A stretch of 15,210 bases of DNA from an uncultured Porphyromonadaceae bacterium (lineage in GTDB: Bacteria > Bacteroidota > Bacteroidia > Bacteroidales > Muribaculaceae): the NCBI GenBank assembly GCA_900548705.1, contig URLF01000062.1, positions 1-15,210 on the forward strand, given 5' to 3'. The translations under genes were made by a program, and so were the position numbers. Positions 6,638 to 13,682 of this stretch are shown in pieces. Position 1 is the first letter of the stretch. Every line of letters starts with the position of its first letter. Below the pieces are notes generated by a model that was not told the DNA's origin, searched no databases, and saw only the letters and a list, made by a program, of their open reading frames with translations.

Positions 6638-8296
6638 TCACAGCCCGAGCAACGAACGGGCATTGGCGCGGGCGGCATCGTTGACCGCCGAGCCGGAAAG
6701 CATGACGGCCAGTTCATCGACGCGTTCGTCATCGGTCAGTTCCCTGACGCGGGTGACTGTGGAGGTGTCGGTGTCCTCCTTGAACACCTTGTAGTGGGCA
6801 TTTCCCTGGGCGGCCACCTGAGGCAGGTGGGTTATGGCCATCACCTGTATGTTGCGGGAAATCTCATGCATCATTTCACCCATACGGTTGGCGACATCTC
6901 CGGAGACACCCGTGTCAACCTCGTCGAAGATAATCGACGGGAGCTGCATCTTGTCGGCTACAATCGACTTTATCGACAGCATCAGGCGGGAAATCTCACC
7001 ACCCGAGGCAGTGTTCCCGACAGGCATAGGCTGCTGGTTCTTGTTGAACGCGAAGAGGAATTCTATGAAGTCGATTCCGGTGGCGGTCAGCTCGGTCTCC
7101 TTCACTGCCACCTCCACCTGGAGGTTCTTCATCCCCAACGGCAACGCCCTCTCACGCAGGAGGCGGGCGAACTCCACCGCCGTCTCTTTCCTGACAGCCG
7201 AAATCTCGCGGGCAAGGTCGAGAGCCTCCTTCTTAGCCCTCTTGGCAGCAAGACCGAGAGAGTGGAGCGACTGGTCGCCGAGGTCAAGGCTGCGCAGTTT
7301 CTCCTCCATCTTGTCGCGTATCTCGATAAGGGACTCCACGGAGTCAACCTTGTGGCGGCGTTCAAGGTCGTAAATCTCATTGAGACGTTCCTCGACAGCC
7401 TCAATCTCCCGGGGGTCGGCTGAAAGCTGTCGGTCGGCATCGGCGAAAGTCTGATAAATGTCCTGACACTCCACCCTCAGCACCTGGAGCCGTTCGGTTA
7501 TCCCGTCGGTCCCTTCAAGAAGGTCGGTGAGGGAGTCAGCCTCGTCCGAAGCGGTCTTGAGGAATGTATCGACATTCTCCTCCCCGTCGCCGAGGGCATC
7601 GAGAAGACGGCGAAGCGACTCCTTGATGTCGGCCATATTTATCAGCACCTCCCTCTCACGTTCGAGAGTGTCCTGTTCACCCGCTTCCAGACGGGCATCG
7701 GCCAGCTGCTGATACTGGTAACGCAGATACTCCTCCTCGTCACGAGCCTGCTCGATATTACGGCGTGTAAGCTGGTAATGCTTGACAGCCTGACGGTAGC
7801 GACCATAGACTTCGGCGAATTTCTTCAGGCGGTCGCTGTTACCGGCCAGGGAATCAATCACCCGCAGCTGATAAGGGGGAGAGACAAGCAGGAGGTTCTG
7901 GTGCTGGGAATGAATGTCAACAAGCTGCAGGGCAATCTGCTGAAGCACGGCCACAGTGACAGGTGTGTCATTGACAAACGCCCGCGAACGACCTCCGGGG
8001 GCAATCTCCCTTCGGAGGATGATATGCTCTGAATCCCAGTCGACATCATTCTCCTTGCAGACCGCCTCCAGTGAGCCATAGCCCTTGACCGAGAATGTGG
8101 CCTCGATGACAGATTTCACCTTCGGGTCGCGCACCGCCTTGGTGTCGGCGCGTCCCCCCAACAACAGCGAGAGCGCACCGAGCATTATCGATTTTCCTGC
8201 GCCGGTCTCGCCGGTTATGATGTTGAATCCGGGGTGGAAAGCGATATCCACCCGGTCAATCAGCGCGTAGTTTGATATGTGGAGATTCTCTATCAT
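6638..8296 (-). CDS. recN: DNA repair ATPase RecN
   Basis: RecN is an SMC-like ATPase that acts in recombinational repair of double-strand breaks. The 552-residue protein has the usual arrangement. An N-terminal ATPase lobe contains Walker A GETGAGKS at 29-36. A long coiled-coil centre runs from about 160 to 380, rich in Glu, Arg and Leu. The C-terminal lobe has the ABC signature SGGEISRLMLSIK from 431, Walker B SIIFDEVDTGVSG (DEVD at about 458-461) and a His switch in MAITHLPQVAA. MIENLHISNYALID is the classic RecN start. It begins 17 nt after the DUF4835 stop and ends 40 nt before rlmB, consistent with one transcript. Confidence 0.97.
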   Translation of the reverse strand: MIENLHISNYALIDRVDIAFHPGFNIITGETGAGKSIMLGALSLLLGGRADTKAVRDPKVKSVIEATFSVKGYGSLEAVCKENDVDWDSEHIILRREIAPGGRSRAFVNDTPVTVAVLQQIALQLVDIHSQHQNLLLVSPPYQLRVIDSLAGNSDRLKKFAEVYGRYRQAVKHYQLTRRNIEQARDEEEYLRYQYQQLADARLEAGEQDTLEREREVLINMADIKESLRRLLDALGDGEENVDTFLKTASDEADSLTDLLEGTDGITERLQVLRVECQDIYQTFADADRQLSADPREIEAVEERLNEIYDLERRHKVDSVESLIEIRDKMEEKLRSLDLGDQSLHSLGLAAKRAKKEALDLAREISAVRKETAVEFARLLRERALPLGMKNLQVEVAVKETELTATGIDFIEFLFAFNKNQQPMPVGNTASGGEISRLMLSIKSIVADKMQLPSIIFDEVDTGVSGDVANRMGEMMHEISRNIQVMAITHLPQVAAQGNAHYKVFKEDTDTSTVTRVRELTDDERVDELAVMLSGSAVNDAARANARSLLGL

Positions 8297-8313
8297 CTTG
8301 GGGTGTCTCTTGT

Positions 8314-9288
8314 TTACTGTTCCTTGTTGGTACCGGCCTTAATCATATTTATCCTCTTCATTTCGGTAGGATAAATCGGAGTGAGGATTTCAACCACCTT
8401 CTCCCGCTCGGTCTGCGGAGCCTTGGTGTAGATGTTGACCAGTTCGTCGAGTTTGGCGTCCTTGAACAACGACAGCCCCACCGACATTCCGTCGATATTC
8501 ATGACCGTCGTCAGTCCATCGAGACAACCGGTGATTTTTGCCCTCCCCTTGTCGGGGGAAAGCGCCATCTCGTCAAGCCCCAGACGGTGGTAGTCATAAA
8601 GCATATCGCGCAACACGGAAGTAGAGGGGTCGGTAAATGCCGACAATACCGCCGAACGGTTGCGTTTGTCCTCGAAAGCCTTCCATCCGGTCTCGCCGGA
8701 GGACTGGGCCATCTGGACAATCTGCGCCAGCTGGTCAAACATCTGCTGCCCCCCTTTTGGCGCGAATGAGTCGCTGTCGATGGCGATGAAAAGGTAGGCA
8801 TAGAAATTCAGGATGGCAGTCAGCTGGCTCTCCATCGTGTTAAGGCTGAATGTCAGCGGCTCACCTTCCTGATATTCAAACTCGATTTTGTCATCCTTGA
8901 AATTCAGCAGGGTCGTGGTGTAACTTGTGTTGTAGACCGGCCGCGACACCTGCACCTGCAGGTCACCGACCATCTTGTTGTCGGTGTACTCCTTGATGGT
9001 GAAGAACATCCGGCAGTCGATGCGTTCGTTTGTGGCGAACTGGAGGTTGGTGAAGTGGGTCTCATTCATATACTCGGTCACAGCTTCCTTCAAGGTCTCG
9101 AACACACTTTTGTTGGTGGTCTGTATCTGGTCGGTGTTTAATTCAACCTGGCAATTAAGCTCCTGGGCATCCATCCTCTGAGCCGACAAAAAGAAAGTCA
9201 GCAGCCACGCCACAACAGGCAACAACAGCCGCGACATGCTCAGAGAAGTGAAGTATTTCTTTGGAAACAGATGTCTCATCGAGTTCAT
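8314..9288 (-). CDS. DUF4835 family exported protein (PorD-like)
   Basis: This 324-residue protein is recognised as the DUF4835 family. Family-typical stretches include QELNCQVELNTDQIQTTNKS after the signal peptide, ERIDCRMFFTIKEY, LQVQVSRPVYNTSYTTTLLN, ILNFYAYLFIAIDSDSFAP and DMLYDYHRLGLDEMA. Family members are annotated as PorD, linked to type IX secretion in Bacteroidetes; that role is from memory and nothing else here tests it. A hydrophobic signal segment lies at about 18-37, with cleavage likely near DAQ at 41-43. Two starts are possible: 9288, preceded by TAAA as is common in Bacteroidetes, and 9237 (MSRLLLPVVAW), which gives a more compact signal peptide. 9288 is kept with moderate confidence. 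The gene sits between coaBC and recN, an arrangement I recall from other Bacteroidales. Confidence 0.85.
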   Translation of the reverse strand: MNSMRHLFPKKYFTSLSMSRLLLPVVAWLLTFFLSAQRMDAQELNCQVELNTDQIQTTNKSVFETLKEAVTEYMNETHFTNLQFATNERIDCRMFFTIKEYTDNKMVGDLQVQVSRPVYNTSYTTTLLNFKDDKIEFEYQEGEPLTFSLNTMESQLTAILNFYAYLFIAIDSDSFAPKGGQQMFDQLAQIVQMAQSSGETGWKAFEDKRNRSAVLSAFTDPSTSVLRDMLYDYHRLGLDEMALSPDKGRAKITGCLDGLTTVMNIDGMSVGLSLFKDAKLDELVNIYTKAPQTEREKVVEILTPIYPTEMKRINMIKAGTNKEQ

Positions 9289-9340
9289 TTTAGAGAGAGT
9301 AAATCAGGGAGAGATAAATCGCAGAAAGCTTTAGGGGCGC

Positions 9341-9356
9341 TGATGACTGGTCATCA
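9341..9356. repeat. Near-perfect palindrome between coaBC and the DUF4835 gene
   Basis: TGATGAC, a 2-nt centre (TG), then GTCATCA form a 7-bp inverted repeat 8 nt after the coaBC stop. In RNA it can fold as a 6-bp stem with a 4-nt loop. No T-run follows on the minus strand, so it is not a standard terminator. It may be an operator, a processing hairpin or chance. The gap (9289-9364) shows no TAnnTTTG box. Confidence 0.4.
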
Positions 9357-9364
9357 ACGACATC

Positions 9365-10585
9365 TCAAAGCTTCCGCTCCATAATATCGGCGAGGTCGGC
9401 GGCGACTTCGCGTTTTGTTTTGAGGGGAATTTCAACCGGAAGCTGGTCTCCACGGGTGAAGACCGAGACCTTGTTGGTGTCGGTGGCGAATCCCGCCCCT
9501 TTGTCGCGCAATGAGTTGAGGACAATCATATCGAGATTCTTGCGCTCCATCTTGCCGAGGGCGTTTCCGGTCTCGTTGTCTGTCTCAAGGGCGAATCCCA
9601 CAAGCATCTGCTCCGGTGATTTCATCTCCCCGAGCGTACGGGCTATGTCAGGATTCTTCACAAGCTTGATTTCAGGGGGAAGATTTCCCTCTCGTTTGAT
9701 TTTTGTGGCGGAGGGATTCTCGACGGCGTAATCAGCTACGGCGGCACACATCACAGCGATGTCAACGTCGTGAAATCTGGATTCACAGGCGGCAGCCATC
9801 TCCCGTCCCGACTCGACATCGACGACATTCACGGATGGTTGGGTGGCTTTGACAGACACCGGGCCGGAAATGACAGTCACCTCAGCCCCGCGAGACGCGA
9901 GCTCGTCGGCGATGGCATATGCCATCTTTCCGGTCGAGTAGTTGGAGATGTATCTCACCGGGTCGATTTTCTCACGGGTCGGGCCTGCGGTTATCATCAC
10001 CTTCTTTCCCGCCAGACGCGATGGGGCCGCTTTGCGGCGGAAATAGGCCTCAAGCACTTTCAGGATATTCTCCGGCTCCTCCATCCTGCCTTTCCCCACA
10101 AGGTGTGAGGCAAGTTCACCTTCGGCAGGCTCGATGATGATGTTGCCATATGCGCGCAGACGGCGGAGGTTCTCTGTGGTGGAGGGATGGACCATCATGT
10201 CGAGATCCATCGCCGGAGCGACAAACACCTGCGACTTGGCGGAGAGGTAGGTGGTGACAAGCATATTGTCGGCCACACCGTTGGCCATCTTTCCGATGGT
10301 GCATGCCGTGGCGGGGGCTATCACCATCGCGTCGGCCCAAAGGCCGAGGTCGACATGGCTGTGCCACTCTCCGCTGTTGGCGGTGAAGAACTCGCTGACC
10401 ACCGGTTTGCCGCTCAGGGCCGAAAGGGTCACAGGAGTGATGAACTCCCTGGCCGAGGGGGTCATCACGACCTGCACCTCAGCCCCGGCCTTAACCAGCA
10501 GTCTGAGCAACATCGCCGACTTGTATGCGGCGATGCCTCCGGTGATACCCAGCACGATATGTTTACCTTCAAGATGCTTCTCCAT
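9365..10585 (-). CDS. coaBC: Bifunctional phosphopantothenoylcysteine decarboxylase / phosphopantothenate-cysteine ligase
   Basis: CoaBC carries out two consecutive cytoplasmic steps of coenzyme A synthesis: joining cysteine to 4'-phosphopantothenate (CoaB, C-terminal) and FMN-dependent decarboxylation (CoaC, N-terminal). The 406-residue length is normal. The CoaC half shows GITGGIAAYK at 13-22, the catalytic His region HSHVDL (75-80) and APAMDLDMMVHP (123-134). The CoaB half shows MITAGPTREKIDPVRYISNY (197-216), STGKMAYAIA and AAVADY followed by KIKR. In the CoaC active-site flap the sequence is LASHLVGKGRM (158-168); the Cys that E. coli has there is not present, and PAMN is PAMD. The ATG at 10585 is chosen over an upstream TTG at 10597 that would overlap the dnaQ stop. 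Spacing to that stop is 8 nt, so the two are coupled. Confidence 0.95.
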   Translation of the reverse strand: MEKHLEGKHIVLGITGGIAAYKSAMLLRLLVKAGAEVQVVMTPSAREFITPVTLSALSGKPVVSEFFTANSGEWHSHVDLGLWADAMVIAPATACTIGKMANGVADNMLVTTYLSAKSQVFVAPAMDLDMMVHPSTTENLRRLRAYGNIIIEPAEGELASHLVGKGRMEEPENILKVLEAYFRRKAAPSRLAGKKVMITAGPTREKIDPVRYISNYSTGKMAYAIADELASRGAEVTVISGPVSVKATQPSVNVVDVESGREMAAACESRFHDVDIAVMCAAVADYAVENPSATKIKREGNLPPEIKLVKNPDIARTLGEMKSPEQMLVGFALETDNETGNALGKMERKNLDMIVLNSLRDKGAGFATDTNKVSVFTRGDQLPVEIPLKTKREVAADLADIMERKL

Positions 10586-10593
10586 AACAGATG

Positions 10594-11361
10594 TCAACGC
10601 TTCTGAGAGCGCAGTTTTATGGCCATGAAGGCCCGTTTTGTGTTGGAGGGGAAATCCCCTTGCTGAATCCAGCTGAAATATCCAGGATCGCGGCGGAGGA
10701 CATCCGAGGCGAGCTGTCCCTTGTATTTTCCGAAGTTGATTACTTCACGGTGCTGATCGTCATAAATCAGGCGTCCCATAAGATCAACATTCTTGTTCTG
10801 GGCCGAATAGTCTGAAAGCAAGGCGACATCGTTGGGGAGGTCTTCGTAACGGTCGAGCTGAGCCATCAGCACCTCATATGTGGCGCGGGTATCGGCGTTG
10901 GCCGAATGGGCATCCTCCAGTTCCTTGCTGCAATAAAAACGGTATGCGGCGGAAAGGGTTCGTTGCTCCTTCTTATGGAAGATGGTCTGCACGTCTATGA
11001 AGCGGGCGGCGGAAAAGTCGAAGTCGATTCCCGCACGGGCGAATTCCTCAGCCAGGAGAGGGATGTCGAAACGGTTTGAATTGAAACCTGCGAGGTCACA
11101 TCCGGTGAAGCTCTCGGCCAGCCCCCCTGCAATCTCCCTGAAAGCGGGTTTGTCGGCCACATCCTCATCTGTGATATGGTGGATTGCGGTAGCCTCGGCG
11201 GGGATAGGACACCCGGGATTGACACGCACGGTACGCTGCACGTCCGAGCCGTCGGGCATCACTTTTATCATTGAGATTTCGACAATCCGGTCACGCAGTA
11301 TGTCTGTTCCGGTGGTCTCCAGGTCGAAGAACATCACCGGTCTTTCGAGTTTCAGTTTCAT
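10594..11361 (-). CDS. DnaQ-like 3'-5' exonuclease
   Basis: This is a DEDDh exonuclease of 255 residues from ATG at 11361. The catalytic set is complete: D13 and E15 in FFDLETTGTD, D99 in FNSNRFDIPLL, and H152 with D157 in AHSANADTRA. The fold is that of the proofreading subunit of DNA polymerase III and of related nucleases. A C-terminal extension at about 208-240 (INFGKYKGQLASDVL, then DPGYFSWIQQGDF) resembles the small DUF3820 module that often follows such exonucleases. It could serve as a proofreading subunit or as a repair exonuclease; position next to dnaN favours a replication or repair role but does not prove it. A GTG at 11373 would add four residues; the ATG is preferred. It overlaps nothing and lies 8 nt before coaBC. 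Confidence 0.9.
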   Translation of the reverse strand: MKLKLERPVMFFDLETTGTDILRDRIVEISMIKVMPDGSDVQRTVRVNPGCPIPAEATAIHHITDEDVADKPAFREIAGGLAESFTGCDLAGFNSNRFDIPLLAEEFARAGIDFDFSAARFIDVQTIFHKKEQRTLSAAYRFYCSKELEDAHSANADTRATYEVLMAQLDRYEDLPNDVALLSDYSAQNKNVDLMGRLIYDDQHREVINFGKYKGQLASDVLRRDPGYFSWIQQGDFPSNTKRAFMAIKLRSQKR

Positions 11362-11373
11362 TATCTTAATCAC

Positions 11374-11405
11374 GCGCGCCCGAGACTTTCCGGAATCAGG
11401 CGCGC
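11374..11405. repeat. Inverted repeat in the dnaN-dnaQ gap
   Basis: GCGCGCC (11374-11380) and GGCGCGC (11399-11405) are perfect complements with 18 nt between them, and the loop contains the palindrome TTCCGGAA (11388-11395). The structure ends 12 nt before the dnaQ-like ATG. It could be a transcript-processing or attenuating hairpin; no T-run supports plain termination. Confidence 0.4.
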
Positions 11406-11453
11406 AAAATCGAGTTTTCGGTTTTATGTGAATTCAGAACAATCAGAGAGACG

Positions 11454-11476
11454 CGTCCGGTCGCCACCAACGGACG
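11454..11476. repeat. Weak inverted repeat just after dnaN
   Basis: CGTCCG (11454-11459) and CGGACG (11471-11476) can pair across an 11-nt loop, 21 nt downstream of the dnaN stop. With the repeat at 11374-11405 it makes the dnaN-dnaQ gap structure-rich. It may be chance in a GC-rich region. Confidence 0.25.
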
Positions 11477-11497
11477 ACGGTCAGGCGCAAAAGGACA

Positions 11498-12649
11498 TCA
11501 GAAATCCTGTACAGTCATCGGCATCAGGATGATGACCAGGTCGGTGTTCTCGGCGTTCTCATCCGGGACGAACACACCGGGACGCGAAGGATCGGCGAGC
11601 TTCATAAGGATGTTCTCGGTCGGCAGGGTGTTGAATATCTCAATGAGATACCCGGCAGAGAAACCGATGACGATGTCACGTCCGTTGTAGTCACAGGGCA
11701 CTTTCTCTACGGCGAAAGTCGAATGGCTTGTGTCATCCACCTTGATTTCAAGCAGACCGTGGGTGAAGCGGAGCTTCATCAGGCCGTGGGCCGGGTCGGC
11801 ACAGACGCTGACACGACGGACAGCGGTAAGGATAGACTCGCGGTCGAATGTGGCGACATAGGGGTTGTCAGCGGGAATCACCCTCTCATACGGGGGGAAG
11901 TTCCCCTTGATGAGACGGCATGACAGGGTAAGTTTCTCGGTGGTGAAAGTTGCGGACTTGTCGGTCAGCACAACTTTCACATCCTCCTCCTTGGCGAGGA
12001 GCTGTTTGAGCAGCACCGCCGGTTTGAGGGGGAGGATAAGGCGGCGCTCGATGCCGGGAGCGGCGGTCTTGTCCTCATACTTGACCAGCTTGCGGGTATC
12101 TGTCGCAACGAAAATGATGCCATCGGGCTTCACATCCCAAAGGATACCCATCAGCTGCGGACGAATCTGGTCTGTGGCCACGGCGAAGATGGTGTTCTCG
12201 ATACCGGCCATCAGCATCGACGAGGGGAGAAGCAATTCGGCGGGGACATCTCCGTCGGCGGAAATCTCGGCGAGAGGATCGCTGCTGACAGGATACTGGT
12301 TGGCGTCGAGGGCCACAAGGTCGAACTTACCGCCGGGGAAGTCAATCTGCATCGCCAGCGAATCGAGGTCAACTGAAATCTCCACATCCACGGCAGGCAG
12401 CTCCTTTCCAATGTCACAGAGACGCTTGGCGTTGGCGAGGAAGCGGCCACTCTCATCGGCTTGGCTTACTGCCAGACGGGCGACCAGAGTGTTCTCGGTG
12501 TCGGAGGCGGTCACGGTCAGCAACTCCTTCTCGGCATCAACTTCCAGGAGGAAATTGTCGAGAACCGTCAGGGTATTCTTGGAATTGATGGTCTTGCTGA
12601 CTCCCGAGAGAGTCGAGTACAAGGCCCGGCTGGATACAGTGAACTTCAT
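11498..12649 (-). CDS. dnaN: DNA polymerase III beta subunit (sliding clamp)
   Basis: DnaN forms the ring-shaped dimer that tethers DNA polymerase III to DNA and recruits many repair factors. The 383-residue protein is close to the usual 366-380. It begins MKFTVSSRALYSTLSGVSKTI, typical of the first clamp domain, with the second domain starting around 130 (LLLPSSMLMAGIENTIFAV) and the third around 255 (NPYVATFDRESILTAVRRVSV). NPYVATFDRESILTAV and FSAGYLIEIF are conserved clamp segments. The C-terminal LVIILMPMT matches the MPM ending that helps shape the partner-binding pocket. A strong promoter match lies about 50 nt upstream. It is the first gene of the block running to rlmB. Confidence 0.97.
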   Translation of the reverse strand: MKFTVSSRALYSTLSGVSKTINSKNTLTVLDNFLLEVDAEKELLTVTASDTENTLVARLAVSQADESGRFLANAKRLCDIGKELPAVDVEISVDLDSLAMQIDFPGGKFDLVALDANQYPVSSDPLAEISADGDVPAELLLPSSMLMAGIENTIFAVATDQIRPQLMGILWDVKPDGIIFVATDTRKLVKYEDKTAAPGIERRLILPLKPAVLLKQLLAKEEDVKVVLTDKSATFTTEKLTLSCRLIKGNFPPYERVIPADNPYVATFDRESILTAVRRVSVCADPAHGLMKLRFTHGLLEIKVDDTSHSTFAVEKVPCDYNGRDIVIGFSAGYLIEIFNTLPTENILMKLADPSRPGVFVPDENAENTDLVIILMPMTVQDF

Positions 12650-12699
12650 TGTCGGTCTTGTATATTTAGGAAAAATATCGTTAGCTATGGTTTAACACG

Positions 12700-12731
12700 C
12701 AAATTTACGAAATTTCTCTCTGTTTTCCCAA
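12700..12731 (-). promoter_or_regulatory. Promoter of dnaN and the downstream block
   Basis: On the minus strand a TTG (12731-12729) is followed after 21 nt by TAAATTTG (12707-12700), matching the Bacteroidetes -33/-7 pattern. The predicted transcript start is about 45 nt before the dnaN ATG. The last codon of the NERD gene (TAA, 12707-12705) is inside the -7 box. Confidence 0.6.
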
Positions 12732-13505
12732 CATTCCCACGAAAATCTTCCGTCCCCCTCTGTGTGAGAACATCCTGAAACGGAATAATGAGGTAAACGA
12801 TAGTGTGTATATAGATTGAGGCTTGTTGCGACCATAATATGCCGCTGAATTCATTTGACATTCAACAATCATAGGGTCATTGCCGTTTTGAACAGCCTTG
12901 GTGAATAAGTCCATTATTTCATGTTTATTACCGAACTTAGCATCAGGCTGTCTCAAGATTTCAGAGACCAGCTGACGAATAGAATGAGGATAAATTATAA
13001 ACGTATTGTCTGCATTGCAAGTGACATTTTTAAACTCGCTACTTCCAAAAAATACTATTACTGAATAGATTGGGATGCCGGGATTCTGTGGCAAACATCG
13101 TCTGATGGCTTGTATATGCCCAGCATTCTGCATAACTGGATTATAAAAGCGATGCTTTTCTTTACCATATGCCAATATTTGTGTCCAATATCTTTGATGT
13201 TCGTTGCCGAAAATCCAGCCGCTATAATCTTTTACTTCGAATACAATAATGCCAGCTTTAGTTGCTACGGCAACATCTACCTGCGTGTACTCTCCACTTG
13301 GTTTTCGAATATATAAGTCATGGAATATCGCTTTTGGATTGATGCCTTCCTTCAATAAATTCAGTATCACTCTACGTTCTGACCACTCTCCACGAGTTAT
13401 TGGCGTGACCAGTTCAATAAGTTTCCGCTCTTTTTGTTTGACATAAATAAGATAGGCACTCCAGGATATCAAACAAAACAGAAATATGACAGTCGCGAGT
13501 GACAT
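12705..13505 (-). CDS. Membrane-anchored NERD domain protein
   Basis: This 266-residue protein has one N-terminal membrane segment (about 2-22), then a nuclease-related domain (NERD) from about 38 (RGEWSERRVILNLL) to 135. The NERD active-site pattern is visible as D77 in TQVDVAV and E90-V-K92 in IVFEVKDYSGW, the D...ExK arrangement of restriction-endonuclease-like folds. This suggests a nuclease held at the inner membrane, but NERD proteins are largely uncharacterised and the substrate is unknown. No C-terminal zinc ribbon or helicase is fused. The last roughly 50 residues look unlike the rest, though MLGKQREIS resembles endings I recall from relatives. The gene is AT-rich compared with dnaN (37% against 67% GC in sampled lines), suggesting foreign origin. 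It lies downstream of an integrase and its stop falls in the dnaN promoter. Confidence 0.82.
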   Translation of the reverse strand: MSLATVIFLFCLISWSAYLIYVKQKERKLIELVTPITRGEWSERRVILNLLKEGINPKAIFHDLYIRKPSGEYTQVDVAVATKAGIIVFEVKDYSGWIFGNEHQRYWTQILAYGKEKHRFYNPVMQNAGHIQAIRRCLPQNPGIPIYSVIVFFGSSEFKNVTCNADNTFIIYPHSIRQLVSEILRQPDAKFGNKHEIMDLFTKAVQNGNDPMIVECQMNSAAYYGRNKPQSIYTLSFTSLFRFRMFSHRGGRKIFVGMLGKQREIS

Positions 13506-13562
13506 TTCGTATATTTTCTATCAGTCATTCTAACTCTCTATAAATCATTTGTTAGCTCAATG

Positions 13563-13598
13563 CCAATTGTACTATGTCAGTACTGTATGGGTAATTGG
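13563..13598. repeat. Nested inverted repeats between integrase and NERD genes
   Basis: Outer arms CCAATT (13563-13568) and AATTGG (13593-13598) enclose inner arms GTACT (13569-13573) and AGTAC (13579-13583), which flank 5 nt. The outer arms are off-centre from the inner pair. Short arms about a small spacer recall recombinase core sites, but could equally be an operator. The rest of the gap 13506-13682 is AT-rich, with no promoter consensus match found. Confidence 0.3.
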
Positions 13599-13621
13599 AG
13601 CAAAATAGACGCAATCACTTT

Positions 13622-13678
13622 ATGGATATTCAACGGCCATTTTATATTTTTATTGCTATGATTTCTCTAAATATCCAT
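13622..13678. repeat. 9-bp inverted repeat next to the integrase 3' end
   Basis: ATGGATATT (13622-13630) and AATATCCAT (13670-13678) are exact complements, 39 nt apart, beginning 4 nt after the integrase stop. The intervening bases are AT-rich. It may be integrase binding sites at an attachment site or a long hairpin in the integrase 3' untranslated region. Confidence 0.4.
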
Positions 13679-13682
13679 GTTG

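Noticed and set aside
6632..7423. Long plus-strand open frame (263 codons) opposite recN
   Set aside because: RecN motifs on the minus strand explain the region; the antisense translation is His/Gly/Leu-rich without family features.
10586..10597. TTG start for coaBC at 10597
   Set aside because: It adds four residues and overlaps the exonuclease stop; the ATG at 10585 gives the normal N-terminus.
13506..13682. Small gene or tRNA attachment site in the gap beside the integrase
   Set aside because: No convincing start-to-stop frame, tRNA arm pattern or CCA end was seen; only the inverted repeats listed.
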